A stretch of 64,000 nt of DNA from Treponema sp. C6A8 (GCF_000619925.1 NZ_JHVB01000008.1:62001-126000), one strand, 5' to 3'. Shown: positions 42,489 to 51,837, counted from the stretch's first letter. Notes: generated from the letters alone by a model not told the origin. Numbers and translations are program-made.

Positions 42489-44447
42489 TTATTCAAACAG
42501 GGCGGCAATTTCAGCCTTGTAGATTTCAGCAATCCTGAAGCGCATCATTTCCAGCTTGGCACTCAGTTCTACGCCCGCTTCAAATGATTTTGGAAGCAGC
42601 TTGAATTTGTAGATTTTTTCGCACAAACGGAAACCGTTAGCAGCTGTAATCTTTTCATTGATAACGCCCTGAATAAGCTCAATAATTTCAGGCAGAGTAA
42701 GAAGATTTTCATAGCTGGTATAGGCAAGATTGTTCTCTGTCGCAAAGGCAATAAGAGCATCCCTTACAGGAACAATCAGGGCGCCAAGATATTTTTTATC
42801 CTGACCGGTAACCATAACGCTTTCTATATAACTGCTTTCAAGAATTGCAGCTTCGATAATTCCAGGCTCAACGTTTTCTCCGTCCAAAAGAACGATTGTA
42901 TCTTTTGCGCGGCCTGTAATTTTAATTTCATTATCAAGAGTCATCATTCCAAGGTCGCCGGTATTAAGCCAGCCAGCCTGATCGAGCACCTTTTCTGTAA
43001 GGTCAGGGCGCTTGTAATAACCCTTCATAACCTGAGGCGAACGCAGCACTATCAAGCCCTGTCTTCCTGGTCCCAGATGCTCCATGCTTACAATATTGCC
43101 GCCTTCTTCTGCAACAATGCGGACCTCCATTGTAGGGAAAATAACACCGACAACACCAGGGCGAGGATGGCGGTAATCACGGAAGGAAACTACAGGGGCA
43201 GTCTCACTCATACCGTAGCCTTCCAGAAGATTCAAACCGATTGCTCTGTAAAAATCATCAATATCTTTTTGAAGGGCGCCGCCACCCGAAATTGCAATAT
43301 TAATTCTTCCGCCCATTTTTGCCCGGATTTTTCTGAAAACCAGAATGTCCCCAAGCTTATGGAAAGGCCATAATACAAGCCATGGAATAAAGCCGATTAA
43401 GCCGTCAAAGAAGCGGCAGCGCTTTTTAAACTGAGGAATATTTCCAAAAACGTAGTCGCGCATTTTTGCGTAAAGCGAACCGACTGCAATAAAAAACTTA
43501 AAGAGCTTGTAGGTAACGCCGCCGGTCTTTTTCATTGTGCGGATAACACCGGATGCAAGGGCCTCCCAAAGGCGGGGAACGCCGCAAATCCACTGAGGGC
43601 GGATAACTGCCATATCAGGAAGAAGAACAGGGGCAGCCGGCTTTGAATAGGCAAGACCGCACTTCATATGAACTGCAACATACTGAATAAGGCGTTCAAA
43701 AACATGCCATACAGGAAGAATTGTCATCCACCAGTCACCCTGCTTACAGGTAATAAAATCATGGATTACAGAAAGCTGACTGATATAGTTATTGTGAGTC
43801 AGCATAACGCCCTTTGGAGTTCCGGTTGTTCCAGAAGTAAAAATCATCGTAGCCACATCATCAGGGGAAGTTGCTTCCATTTCAGCTTCAATTTCAGCTT
43901 TTTTTGCATCCGGATTTTCTGCAACAATCTCAAGACCTTTTTTCATCAAGTCTTCAAAGTAAAATACCTTAAGACCTGCCTGAGCGGCACGAGCCTCTCC
44001 TTCCTGACTCATAGGGTCAAACAAAATTACAGTTTTTAAGAGAGGCACTTCTTCTATTTTTTCAAGGATTTTTCCCAGCTGTTTTTCATTTTCAAAAACG
44101 CCATAAGCACAGTCGGCAAAGGAAGTGATAAAACGCATTTCAGTTCCCATGGAATCACAGCCACGGGGAACATCAGCAGCGCCCAGACACAGAATCGCGT
44201 AATCGGTTATAAACCATTCGCGGCGGTTATCGGACATAAGGGCAATGTTATCGCCGCGTTTTACTCCGATTGAACGCAGGGCATGGGCAAAGGCAATTAC
44301 AAAATCATAAAACTGAGCATAGGTATAATACTGATATGCTCCGTCTTTATCTTTAGCTGCCTGAAGGTAAACATCAGGACATTCTGCCACCCTTGTTTTT
44401 AAAAGCAAGGGCAGATTCTTAGGAAGAGTGCGTTTTGTAAACTTCAT
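42489..44447 (-). CDS. Long-chain acyl-CoA synthetase (AMP-binding enzyme)
   Basis: The 652-aa adenylate-forming enzyme has the P-loop MIFTSGTTGTPKGVMLTHNN (about 202-221), LEGYGMSETAPV (A5 motif) and GWLNTGDLGM with KITGRAKDTIVLLDGENVEP (A7-A8). Extra hydrophobic segments around residues 320-375 (GLIGFIPWLVLWPF) suggest membrane association, as in FadD15/ACSL types. It activates fatty acids to acyl-CoA. No Shine-Dalgarno is present; TTGTTA-17-TATAAT ends 6 nt before the ATG. It lies 28 nt after the GH35 gene but has its own promoter, which overlaps the GH35 stop codon. Confidence 0.9.
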   Translation of the reverse strand: MKFTKRTLPKNLPLLLKTRVAECPDVYLQAAKDKDGAYQYYTYAQFYDFVIAFAHALRSIGVKRGDNIALMSDNRREWFITDYAILCLGAADVPRGCDSMGTEMRFITSFADCAYGVFENEKQLGKILEKIEEVPLLKTVILFDPMSQEGEARAAQAGLKVFYFEDLMKKGLEIVAENPDAKKAEIEAEMEATSPDDVATMIFTSGTTGTPKGVMLTHNNYISQLSVIHDFITCKQGDWWMTILPVWHVFERLIQYVAVHMKCGLAYSKPAAPVLLPDMAVIRPQWICGVPRLWEALASGVIRTMKKTGGVTYKLFKFFIAVGSLYAKMRDYVFGNIPQFKKRCRFFDGLIGFIPWLVLWPFHKLGDILVFRKIRAKMGGRINIAISGGGALQKDIDDFYRAIGLNLLEGYGMSETAPVVSFRDYRHPRPGVVGVIFPTMEVRIVAEEGGNIVSMEHLGPGRQGLIVLRSPQVMKGYYKRPDLTEKVLDQAGWLNTGDLGMMTLDNEIKITGRAKDTIVLLDGENVEPGIIEAAILESSYIESVMVTGQDKKYLGALIVPVRDALIAFATENNLAYTSYENLLTLPEIIELIQGVINEKITAANGFRLCEKIYKFKLLPKSFEAGVELSAKLEMMRFRIAEIYKAEIAALFE

Positions 44448-44453
44448 AAGAAA

Positions 44454-44482
44454 ATTATAAGGCAGACTCCGCGATTTAACAA
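44454..44482 (-). promoter_or_regulatory. Promoter of the acyl-CoA synthetase gene, leaderless geometry
   Basis: On the minus strand TTGTTA (44482 to 44477), 17-nt spacer, TATAAT (44459 to 44454), 6 nt, ATG at 44447. The -35 overlaps the stop codon of the upstream GH35 gene. Confidence 0.75.
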
Positions 44483-46626
44483 ATTAAAACTGAATCTTCT
44501 TCCCATGAAAGAGAATAAGACAAAAGTTTACAGTCTCCACCGGAAAGATCCGGGCTTTCTTCAAGGTAAACCTTTTTCAAATCCTGCATAGGATAGATTT
44601 CAAGCTCAAGATTTGCAAAATCAATGTTGCGTTTTGCATAACGCTTGAGACCGATATCCCAGCTGAGTTTAGCATCCATAAAGAAGTGATCATCAAGCAG
44701 CATTTTCTTGCCGTCAACAAGACCGTAAAGACGGGCTTTGTCACCAAGATAGTTAAGTTTTACAAAGCAGTCGCCGGAGCCATTTTTCTTAAGCTGATTT
44801 ACAGCAGCCAAAGCATCAATGCTGTAAAGAGTTTTGTCAGAAGAACTTTCCTTTTCCTTTACGATAATATTTGCACTGAACTTTTCTGCCTCGCGTTCGT
44901 AGCAGGCAAATTCTACAGCAGGCAAATCTTCTGCAAGGTTCTTGTTGACGATGCCAGTTTTCTTAAAGCCTTCAGGAATCTTCTTAAGTTCAGGGTAAGC
45001 GTAAACTTTTACTTTGCCCTCGCTGACTACATGAACTTTTCCCTTTTCATCAGTGAAAACTCCGCCTTCAGTAATAAGCAGGCTGCCGTCTGCAAGTTTC
45101 CATGAGTTCAAGGCATCTTCTCGGCTCAAAACAAGATATTTTGCCTTAGAGCTGTCTGCGGCATTTTCAAACTGGAAGAAATTCTTGCCAGCCTTCTGAT
45201 TTTTGCGGACATAGAAAACTGTTAGGCCGTCTGCAAGCTTGCAAAGAGGACTTACCATTGCAGTTCGAACCTTCACTCCGCCAAATTCCATATTAAATGG
45301 AAGGAAGAAGTAATCCTTATTTGCAACATCAAATGCAGGGAATTCACTTCCGTCTGGAGCCTTAATCTTGCAAGCCTTGTGTTCAGTCATATCATAAAGG
45401 CGGACATAATTATTTACAAAAAGATAGCCCTTTTTACCGTCTGTACGGAAGGAATAGCGCAAATCTTTTGTGTTATCCGGCTGAATAGGATTATCAGAAG
45501 GAATATCAGCAGCAAGAGCACAGAATTCTTCGCCAAAATCGTGAACAAAACTTGCATAAAGTTTTATTTCACGCAAAGTGTCGCTCATCTGACCATATTC
45601 ACGGATAGGAGCGCGGAAGTCATAGTTCTTTTCCGGTAAGTCATTGAGATAGCCGGTAGCCTTGCTTTCCTGCAGGGTTGTAAGCTTTCCGTCAGGGTTT
45701 GTACCGCCGTGGTACATATAATATCCCAGAAGATTACAGCCGCTTCCCATTTTAGAAAGAGTCATTGCACCTACATCTTCTGAACGGGCAATTGTACGTC
45801 TGTGGGCAGTTACCTGAAGTCCGCCGCCAAGTTCTGCAGTAAGATAAGGGAACTTAGAAGCATCAAAAGTAATTCCATAGCCTAAGCCGTGGTCACTTCC
45901 GATATTGTGATCATTACGCTCGTAAGTAAATACAAAGTTTCCGCTAGGCTCAATTTTTGTAACCCGCTGATCCCATGGCGCATCGCAGTAGCCGCCCATT
46001 ACAGGAAGCATACCACCTGTTCTTGCCCCACCCCAGCCGGTTGCAGTATACAAAGGCACGTTAAAGCCGACTTCTTTTGCAATCAGCTGAAGGCGTTTCA
46101 TATGTTCGTCACCGCTTTCGTCGCTGAGACCGCCGCAGTGCCCGTACTCATTTTCAATCTGCACGCCAATAATTATATTGTCGTCCTTTTCAGGCTTGCA
46201 GAGAAAATCCTTGCTTTCCTGGTAAAGTCTTTCATACCATTTGCGGACAATTTCAAAATAACGCTCGTCGTTTTCACGCAAAGGAAAATCTTTTTTCAAA
46301 AGCCAGTCTGGGAAGCCGCCGTTGCGGGCCTCTGCATGGCTCCAGGGACCAATTCTAAGCAACAGCTTTACGTCACAGTCGCGGCAGGCCTGTAAAAAGC
46401 CCTTCAAATTGCGGTCGCCGGTAAAATCATACTGACCTTCAATTTCTTCGTGATGAATCCAGATTGTATAAGCCGAAACAATATCAACTCCGCCGGCTTT
46501 CATCTTGTTCAGAGACTCGCGCCAGTACTCGTGCGGATAGCGCGAATAGTGAATTTCTCCCATAACCGGGAACCAGCGTTTTCCATTACGGAAAAGCGAC
46601 CTTTCATCAAATGAGAATGCGTTCAT
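44476..46626 (-). CDS. GH35 beta-galactosidase
   Basis: The 716-aa enzyme has the GH35 N-terminal block GEIHYSRYPHEYW (about 23-35), the acid/base glutamate in IGVQIENEYG (Glu160) and the nucleophile glutamate in YLTAELGGG (about 262). There is no signal peptide, so it is cytoplasmic and acts on imported beta-galactosides. It is the last gene of the malEFG-like importer operon, 49 nt after the inner permease gene, with a REP-like hairpin in the gap. AGGA precedes the ATG. The C-terminal half is beta-rich and less conserved. Confidence 0.92.
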   Translation of the reverse strand: MNAFSFDERSLFRNGKRWFPVMGEIHYSRYPHEYWRESLNKMKAGGVDIVSAYTIWIHHEEIEGQYDFTGDRNLKGFLQACRDCDVKLLLRIGPWSHAEARNGGFPDWLLKKDFPLRENDERYFEIVRKWYERLYQESKDFLCKPEKDDNIIIGVQIENEYGHCGGLSDESGDEHMKRLQLIAKEVGFNVPLYTATGWGGARTGGMLPVMGGYCDAPWDQRVTKIEPSGNFVFTYERNDHNIGSDHGLGYGITFDASKFPYLTAELGGGLQVTAHRRTIARSEDVGAMTLSKMGSGCNLLGYYMYHGGTNPDGKLTTLQESKATGYLNDLPEKNYDFRAPIREYGQMSDTLREIKLYASFVHDFGEEFCALAADIPSDNPIQPDNTKDLRYSFRTDGKKGYLFVNNYVRLYDMTEHKACKIKAPDGSEFPAFDVANKDYFFLPFNMEFGGVKVRTAMVSPLCKLADGLTVFYVRKNQKAGKNFFQFENAADSSKAKYLVLSREDALNSWKLADGSLLITEGGVFTDEKGKVHVVSEGKVKVYAYPELKKIPEGFKKTGIVNKNLAEDLPAVEFACYEREAEKFSANIIVKEKESSSDKTLYSIDALAAVNQLKKNGSGDCFVKLNYLGDKARLYGLVDGKKMLLDDHFFMDAKLSWDIGLKRYAKRNIDFANLELEIYPMQDLKKVYLEESPDLSGGDCKLLSYSLSWEEDSVLIC

Positions 46627-46646
46627 AAATTAATCCTGTGTTAAGA

Positions 46647-46667
46647 TTTCCGGGCCAGGCCCGGAAA
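46647..46667. repeat. REP-like palindromic hairpin in an operon gap
   Basis: TTTCCGGGCC and GGCCCGGAAA are separated by one base. It lies between the permease stop and the GH35 start, where it could stabilise the upstream mRNA or lower downstream expression. Confidence 0.65.
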
Positions 46668-46675
46668 TGACATTT

Positions 46676-47524
46676 TTATTCTTTTACTGCTGCGCCGCCA
46701 AAGCTTGTAATCATTGTTTTCTGAGTAAAAAGGAAGAAGATTACAAACGGAATTACGACAATCAGCGAACCGGAAGCAAAAGTTGTGAACTCGTTCTTCT
46801 TATCTGTTACAAAGCTGAAGAGTCCAAGAGCAAGAGTCTGTTTTTCCGGCGAACGGAGAACCATCTTAGGGAAGATAAAGTCCATCCAGGGGCCGATAAA
46901 ACTTGTAAGAGCAAGGAAGGTAATAATAGGGCGTGTAATAGGAAGGATAATCTGTACAAAAGTTCTGAAGTTTGAAGCGCCGTCAATTCTGGCAGCTTCA
47001 TCCAGGTTCTTTGAAACAGTATCCATATAGTTCTTTACAAGCCAGGTATTGTAAGGAATATTTCCGGCAGTATAAACCAGAACAAGTCCCCACAAAGTAT
47101 CCATTCCACCAATTCGCAAAAGAATTACGTAAATTGCAATCATACCAACGAAAGAAGGGAAAATCTGAAGAATCAGAAGGGCCATCATCATTGATTTTTT
47201 GAAAGCAAACTTAAAGCGGCTGAAAACATAAGCACTTAAAGAGGCAGTAATTACAGTCAGAACCGCAGTCCAGAAAGCAATAAACAAAGTATTAAAGAAC
47301 CAGTGAATGTAATCTGTCTTAAAGAGCAGATGCTTAAAATGCTTGAGGGTAAAGCCATTTGCAAAAGGAACGATACTCATCTGGGCAATATTATTTCCAG
47401 GTGCAAATGAACCGCTGACAACATAAACAAGCGGATAAATAACAAGGAATGAAATAATCGCAAAAATAAAATAAATTACACCTTTGTTAATTTTATCTGT
47501 TAACTGATTACCAACTTCTTTCAT
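46676..47524 (-). CDS. Sugar ABC transporter permease, MalG type
   Basis: The 282-aa inner-membrane protein has six predicted helices and the EAA loop NLDEAARIDGASNFRTFVQI (about 165-184) that contacts the ATPase. The N-terminus and the end (TSFGGAAVKE) are typical of MalG-type permeases for oligosaccharides. It overlaps the preceding permease gene by 1 nt (TAATG), with AAGGAG upstream. It works with the MalF-type permease and binding protein encoded just upstream. No ATPase is encoded nearby, so a shared MsmX/MalK-like ATPase elsewhere must power it. Confidence 0.93.
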   Translation of the reverse strand: MKEVGNQLTDKINKGVIYFIFAIISFLVIYPLVYVVSGSFAPGNNIAQMSIVPFANGFTLKHFKHLLFKTDYIHWFFNTLFIAFWTAVLTVITASLSAYVFSRFKFAFKKSMMMALLILQIFPSFVGMIAIYVILLRIGGMDTLWGLVLVYTAGNIPYNTWLVKNYMDTVSKNLDEAARIDGASNFRTFVQIILPITRPIITFLALTSFIGPWMDFIFPKMVLRSPEKQTLALGLFSFVTDKKNEFTTFASGSLIVVIPFVIFFLFTQKTMITSFGGAAVKE

Positions 47525-48852
47525 TAGACTTCTCCTTCCTTATAGGCTTTTGTATTTCTGAAGTTGAAAATTGCAAATGGAGCAAGAACAATAAAGATCA
47601 TTACTGCAATTACCGAAGCATAATTGTACTTCATCAAGGTTATAGTCAACTTATAAATCCATGAAACCAAAATATCAGTACCACCGGCAAGAGTTGTTGT
47701 TGAATCAGAAACTGTTGGAGCACCGCCAGTAAGGAAGAAGATGGCGCCAAAGTTGTTGATGTTGTGGGCAAAACTCATAATGATAAGAGGCATTGTCTGA
47801 TACAAAACCAGAGGCAAAGTAATCTTTCTGAAAAGCTGAGTCTTGTTTGCGCCGTCAATGCGGGCAGCTTCATACATATCTTCAGAAATGGCAGTCATGG
47901 TTCCCATAGAAAGAAGCATAAAGTAACCAAAACCAGCCCAGAGGTTTACAAGTACACAGGTAAACTGAGCCATTGTAGCAGTTCCAAGCCAGGGAATTGT
48001 CTTATCAGGAGCCAGAAGGCCGATAGCCTGAAGGGTTCGGTTAATAGTACCAAAAGTTCCGTTCAAAAGATTCTTCCATACAAGAAGACTTACTACGCCA
48101 GGAACAGCATAAGGAAGAATAAAAATAAAACGGAAATATGGAGCAATCTTTACATTAATTTCTCTAAGCTGAACGGCAACAATCAAACCGCCAAAGTAGC
48201 AGGTAAAGGTTGAAAGCACAGCCCAGATGAAAGTCCATGCTGCAACACGGGCAAAACCCTTTGACCAGGTTGCGTTACCACCCATAAGGTCGTGGAAATT
48301 CTGGAAACCAACCCAGTCCACAGTATTTGAAGGCGGAATATTATTAGGAGCGGAATAGTTTGTAAATGCAACGCAGACAGAGAAAAGGAGCGGAACAATT
48401 ACAAAAACTACAACTATAATGAAACTTGGAGCCAGACCAAAAATCGGGAATGACTTTCCAAATGTTGTATTCAAGTGTTCTTTTTGATTACCAAAATAGC
48501 CTTTTCGGCAATATTCTTTGTAATCTTTTGATGCGCTTTTTACGGAAAGAATGTAAACAATGACAAAAATAGCAACAATAGCCAGCATCAAAATACCGTC
48601 AATCAGCATGAAGACAGAATTGTCGCGAAGTTTAATAGGTAAATCATGCTGCGGTGTACCTAAAGTTACAAGGTTAATAAGTTTTTTGATTGTATTAGGC
48701 AGATATGCAATAAAAGCTAACTCACATAAAGCAAAAAAAATGCCTTTTACAAAATCATGCAGAAAAATAAGATGGGAAAGTCCCATAAACAAGGATGCAG
48801 TTACTTTGATTTTAAGTCCGGAACTGCCATCTTTCGGTAATTCTTTTGACAT
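47524..48852 (-). CDS. Sugar ABC transporter permease, MalF type
   Basis: The 442-aa permease has an N-terminal extension with about three hydrophobic helices (about 20-125) before the conserved transporter core, as in many MalF-type proteins. The EAA motif DMYEAARIDGANKTQLFRKI lies at about 315-334. It forms the translocation pore with the MalG-type partner. GGGGGA precedes the ATG, and the gene overlaps the partner by 1 nt. The 101-nt gap to the binding-protein gene contains only weak hairpins, which may lower expression of the permeases relative to the binding protein. Confidence 0.93.
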   Translation of the reverse strand: MSKELPKDGSSGLKIKVTASLFMGLSHLIFLHDFVKGIFFALCELAFIAYLPNTIKKLINLVTLGTPQHDLPIKLRDNSVFMLIDGILMLAIVAIFVIVYILSVKSASKDYKEYCRKGYFGNQKEHLNTTFGKSFPIFGLAPSFIIVVVFVIVPLLFSVCVAFTNYSAPNNIPPSNTVDWVGFQNFHDLMGGNATWSKGFARVAAWTFIWAVLSTFTCYFGGLIVAVQLREINVKIAPYFRFIFILPYAVPGVVSLLVWKNLLNGTFGTINRTLQAIGLLAPDKTIPWLGTATMAQFTCVLVNLWAGFGYFMLLSMGTMTAISEDMYEAARIDGANKTQLFRKITLPLVLYQTMPLIIMSFAHNINNFGAIFFLTGGAPTVSDSTTTLAGGTDILVSWIYKLTITLMKYNYASVIAVMIFIVLAPFAIFNFRNTKAYKEGEV

Positions 48853-48953
48853 CAGCGTCCCCCAAAAAGAATTAAAAGCAGGATTTGTGTAAAATCCTAA
48901 AAAATCCGGAGCCGGAAAAACCAGCCCCGGAAATCACATATTTTCAGGCTAAA

Positions 48954-50153
48954 TTATTTGCCCAAGATTGTTTTGTTACAAGCATCAAGTTCAGCTTTAA
49001 TGTCAGCGCCTTCCCAGATGTTTACAGAAGCGGCATTCATAGCTTCCCAGTACAATCCCATTTCAGGAATAGATGGCATTGGGAATGCGTAGTTCAACTG
49101 CTCCATAAATCCGCTGAGGTAAGGACTTGAAACTTCAACGCTTACAGAAGGAACTGTTCCTGTAAGTTCAAAGCGGAGTTTCTGCATTTCTGGAGTAAGA
49201 AGGAATTCAGCAAAAGCTTCTGCTTCTTCAGGATGTTCTGTATAAGCAGAAACGAACATAGCGCGTGTTCCAGAGAATGATGAACAAGGTTTTGTTTCAC
49301 CAGGAAGTGATGGAAGAGCCTTAACACCAAAGTTTACACCAGCATCTTCAAATGGTCTGATGTTCCAGAGACCTGTAATATGCATAGCAGCATTTCCGGC
49401 AGCAAAGTTAGAGTCACAAGTAGAAGTATTCAAGTCAGCAGCAGGAATGTTGATTGATTTTCTGAGAGACTGGAAGAAAGTCATACCCTTTACAGAAGCA
49501 TCAGAGTTGATGTTTGTAGAAGTTGTATCTGTACCTGTAGGTCCAAAGAGGCGGTTTCCTTCAGCTGTTGTAAATACGATTGAGTAGTAAGCGTTTCCTA
49601 CATCCATTACAAAGCCCTGTTTTCCAGGATTCTTAGCATTGAAGTCTTTTGCAAAAGCTGCAATTCCTTCCCAAGTTGTAGGAACATCTTTTTCTGCAAC
49701 AAGGTCCTTGTTATAGAAGAGAGCATATGTTTCAGCAGAAACAGGGTAACCGTACATTTTTCCGCCGTATGTAAGGGCTGTAGAACAAGCACCCAAAACC
49801 TGCTTTTTAACTGCATCTGGATTTTTTGTTGGAAGTACGTGACCACCAGTTACCAAAGTACCAAGTCTGTCGTGTGGAGCTGCAAACAAATCAGGTCCTA
49901 CTCCAGCAGGTCCGTCAAGTGCAATCTGAGTAACTGCATCACCAAGTTCAACGTTTACAAATTTTACTGTAACGTTAGGGTTCTTCTTATTGAAAGCTTC
50001 TCCAGCCTGTCTGATGAACTCGTCAGGACCGTTTGTAGATTCCCAAACAGTAAGTTCTACTTTTTTACCAGAAGCTTTCTTTGCGCCACAAGATGTGAAA
50101 GCCAATCCAGCAACTGCAAGGCAAGCAGCTGCTCCCCAAATCTTTTTGTTCAT
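48954..50153 (-). CDS. Sugar ABC transporter solute-binding lipoprotein, MalE type
   Basis: The 399-aa protein has a lipoprotein signal (AFTSC, Cys22) and the family 1 solute-binding fold: LTVWESTNGPDEFIRQ, PDLFAAPHDRLG, GYPVSAETYALFYNKDLV (maltose/maltodextrin-binding-like) and NIRPFEDAGVNFGVKALP. It captures oligosaccharides outside the membrane. The nearby GH35 enzyme suggests beta-galactosides such as galacto-oligosaccharides, although the binding-protein sequence itself looks closest to maltodextrin types. AGGAGG precedes the ATG; a consensus promoter with a palindrome lies at 50224-50252. Confidence 0.92.
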   Translation of the reverse strand: MNKKIWGAAACLAVAGLAFTSCGAKKASGKKVELTVWESTNGPDEFIRQAGEAFNKKNPNVTVKFVNVELGDAVTQIALDGPAGVGPDLFAAPHDRLGTLVTGGHVLPTKNPDAVKKQVLGACSTALTYGGKMYGYPVSAETYALFYNKDLVAEKDVPTTWEGIAAFAKDFNAKNPGKQGFVMDVGNAYYSIVFTTAEGNRLFGPTGTDTTSTNINSDASVKGMTFFQSLRKSINIPAADLNTSTCDSNFAAGNAAMHITGLWNIRPFEDAGVNFGVKALPSLPGETKPCSSFSGTRAMFVSAYTEHPEEAEAFAEFLLTPEMQKLRFELTGTVPSVSVEVSSPYLSGFMEQLNYAFPMPSIPEMGLYWEAMNAASVNIWEGADIKAELDACNKTILGK

Positions 50154-50159
50154 AAAAAT

Positions 50160-50252
50160 CCTCCTATTTTAGAACAAGTCGGGCATTTGCCCAAAATTAG
50201 CATTTTTTTTTAGTTCTAAAAATATCATACAATGTTAATCAACACGTGTCAA
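50160..50252 (-). promoter_or_regulatory. Promoter, operator-like palindrome and structured leader of the sugar operon
   Basis: On the minus strand TTGACA (50252 to 50247), 17-nt spacer and TATGAT (50229 to 50224). ACACGTGT (50242-50249) overlaps the -35 and has the central CG typical of LacI-family operators. The leader can fold with TTTAGAAC/GTTCTAAA (about 50167-50219) closing around a GGGCA/TGCCC hairpin. Confidence 0.72.
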
Positions 50253-50305
50253 TTTTTATTTTACTCAAAAACAATGCTTTTTTAGCTTATAGTATTCTAT
50301 CACGG

Positions 50306-50327
50306 TTTAGTTAAGCGGTAAACTAAA
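50306..50327. promoter_or_regulatory. Inverted repeat between the sugar operon and miaB
   Basis: TTTAGTT (50306-50312) and AACTAAA (50321-50327) are separated by 8 nt, upstream of both divergent promoters. It is a possible regulator binding site. Confidence 0.35.
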
Positions 50328-50397
50328 ATTTTCAAAATTACATAAATTTTTATATGTGCTATCAAATAATCAGAATATGATGTAAAATGCCCCTTAC

Positions 50398-51777
50398 ATG
50401 AAGACATATTTTTTTGAAACATACGGCTGCGAAATGAACATTGCAGAATCGGCAGCCGTAGAACAGCTTTTAATCGCCCGTGGCTGGACAGTGGCAAAAT
50501 CAGCGCAGGTTGCAGACATGGCAATCATCAACACCTGTTCAGTACGCGAAACCGCCGAAAACCGCATTATGGGCCGCCTTGGCTGGTTCAACGGACTTAA
50601 GGCTGTTCGTGCCAAAAAGCTTGGCGCAAAAACAAAAATGCTGGACGAAGCCGTAGAATACGTTAGGGACGGCGCAAAACCTCTTACAATCGTCGTAATG
50701 GGCTGCATGGCAGAGCGCCTTTTGAAAACCTTCCAGAAAGATTACCCTTTTATTGATTACGTCGTTGGAACTTACGCAAAGCATCATTTTTCAGAAATTA
50801 TTACAGCTGTGGAAGAAGGCCGCAAGCCTTTTGAAGTTGACGACAGCGAGCTTTACAAATTTGCAAGCGTTTCCGCAGAGCCCGGCGCCTTCAGCACTTT
50901 TGTACCGATTATGCACGGCTGCAACAATTTCTGTACTTACTGCATCGTCCCTTACGTTCGCGGTCGGGAAATCAGCCGTCCGGTCTGCGAGATTTTGCGC
51001 GAGCTGGACATTTTGAACGGCTATGGCGTAAAGGAAATTACGCTTATCGGTCAGAATGTAAATTCATATCAGGATAATGACACCAACTTCGCCGGGCTCC
51101 TTCAGCTTATTGCAGACCACCTGCGCGAAACAAAATCGGGCATTCAGTGGGTTCGCTTTATGTCATCACATCCAAAGGATTTTACCGACGATGTAATCGA
51201 CGTTATCGCAAAGGAAGACGTTATCTGCCGCCACATTCACCTGCCTGTTCAGCACGGCTCTACTGCCGTTCTTAAGGCAATGAACCGCCGCTACACCCGC
51301 GAGCAGTATCTGGACCTGGTAAGCAGAATTAAGGCCCGCATCCCGGATGTTTCCCTCACCACAGACATTATGATGGGCTTCCCGGGCGAAACCGAGCAGG
51401 ACGTAGAAGATACTCTGGACTTAATGCGTCAGGTAAAATACGAAAGCGCCATGATGTACTACTACAATCCCCGCGAAGGAACTCCAGCTGCAAAAATGGA
51501 ACAGCTTCCGGAACAGGTTCGCAAAGACCGCCTGCAAAGGGTAATCGATTTGCAACTTGAACACACCCACGAGCAGATGATCAAACGAGTTGGCAGTGTA
51601 ATGAAGGTCCTCGTAGAAAGCATCAGCCGCGACGACAAGACAGAACTTCTTGGCCAGACCGAACAGCACGAAAAGGTGGCATTTAAGGCTGAAAAGAGCC
51701 TTATCGGTAAGTTTGTTGACGTAAAAATCACCGAACTCAGTGGCAACACATTCCGTGGTATCATAGACAGGTGTTAG
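50398..51777 (+). CDS. miaB: tRNA-2-methylthio-N6-dimethylallyladenosine synthase
   Basis: The 459-aa methylthiotransferase has the N-terminal domain cysteines (TYGCEMN Cys10, INTCSVRE, MGCMAE), the radical SAM motif HGCNNFCTYCIVPYVRGRE (CxxxCxxC, about 176-194), and a C-terminal TRAM domain (about 395-459). It methylthiolates i6A37 in tRNAs reading UNN codons. No Shine-Dalgarno precedes the ATG; a TAAAAT hexamer ends 9 nt upstream, so the leader would be only a few nucleotides. It is slightly longer than E. coli MiaB's core because of an insertion around residues 75-90 (VRAKKLGAKTKMLDEAVEY). Confidence 0.95.
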   Translation: MKTYFFETYGCEMNIAESAAVEQLLIARGWTVAKSAQVADMAIINTCSVRETAENRIMGRLGWFNGLKAVRAKKLGAKTKMLDEAVEYVRDGAKPLTIVVMGCMAERLLKTFQKDYPFIDYVVGTYAKHHFSEIITAVEEGRKPFEVDDSELYKFASVSAEPGAFSTFVPIMHGCNNFCTYCIVPYVRGREISRPVCEILRELDILNGYGVKEITLIGQNVNSYQDNDTNFAGLLQLIADHLRETKSGIQWVRFMSSHPKDFTDDVIDVIAKEDVICRHIHLPVQHGSTAVLKAMNRRYTREQYLDLVSRIKARIPDVSLTTDIMMGFPGETEQDVEDTLDLMRQVKYESAMMYYYNPREGTPAAKMEQLPEQVRKDRLQRVIDLQLEHTHEQMIKRVGSVMKVLVESISRDDKTELLGQTEQHEKVAFKAEKSLIGKFVDVKITELSGNTFRGIIDRC

Positions 51778-51837
51778 GTTATAGGTTATAGGTTATAGGT
51801 GCGGAAAAAACTCTAGTACCTAACACCTAGAACCTAA
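51771..51837. repeat. Heptamer tandem repeat inside an inverted repeat joining two convergent stops
   Basis: GGTTATA is repeated three times (51777-51797). GTGTTAGGT (51771-51779) and ACCTAACAC (51818-51826) form a perfect 9-bp inverted repeat. The left arm covers the miaB stop codon and the right arm abuts the stop codon of the convergent methyltransferase gene. Confidence 0.7.

Noticed and set aside
50160-50223. Riboswitch in the sugar operon leader
   Set aside because: The leader is only about 60 nt, with one simple long-range stem; no known aptamer core is present.
50242-50249. CACGTG core near the sugar operon as a parS site for the ParB encoded nearby
   Set aside because: The flanks do not match TGTTNCACGTGAAACA (left ATCAA, right TCAAT), and the site overlaps a clear -35 element, so a transcription operator is more likely.
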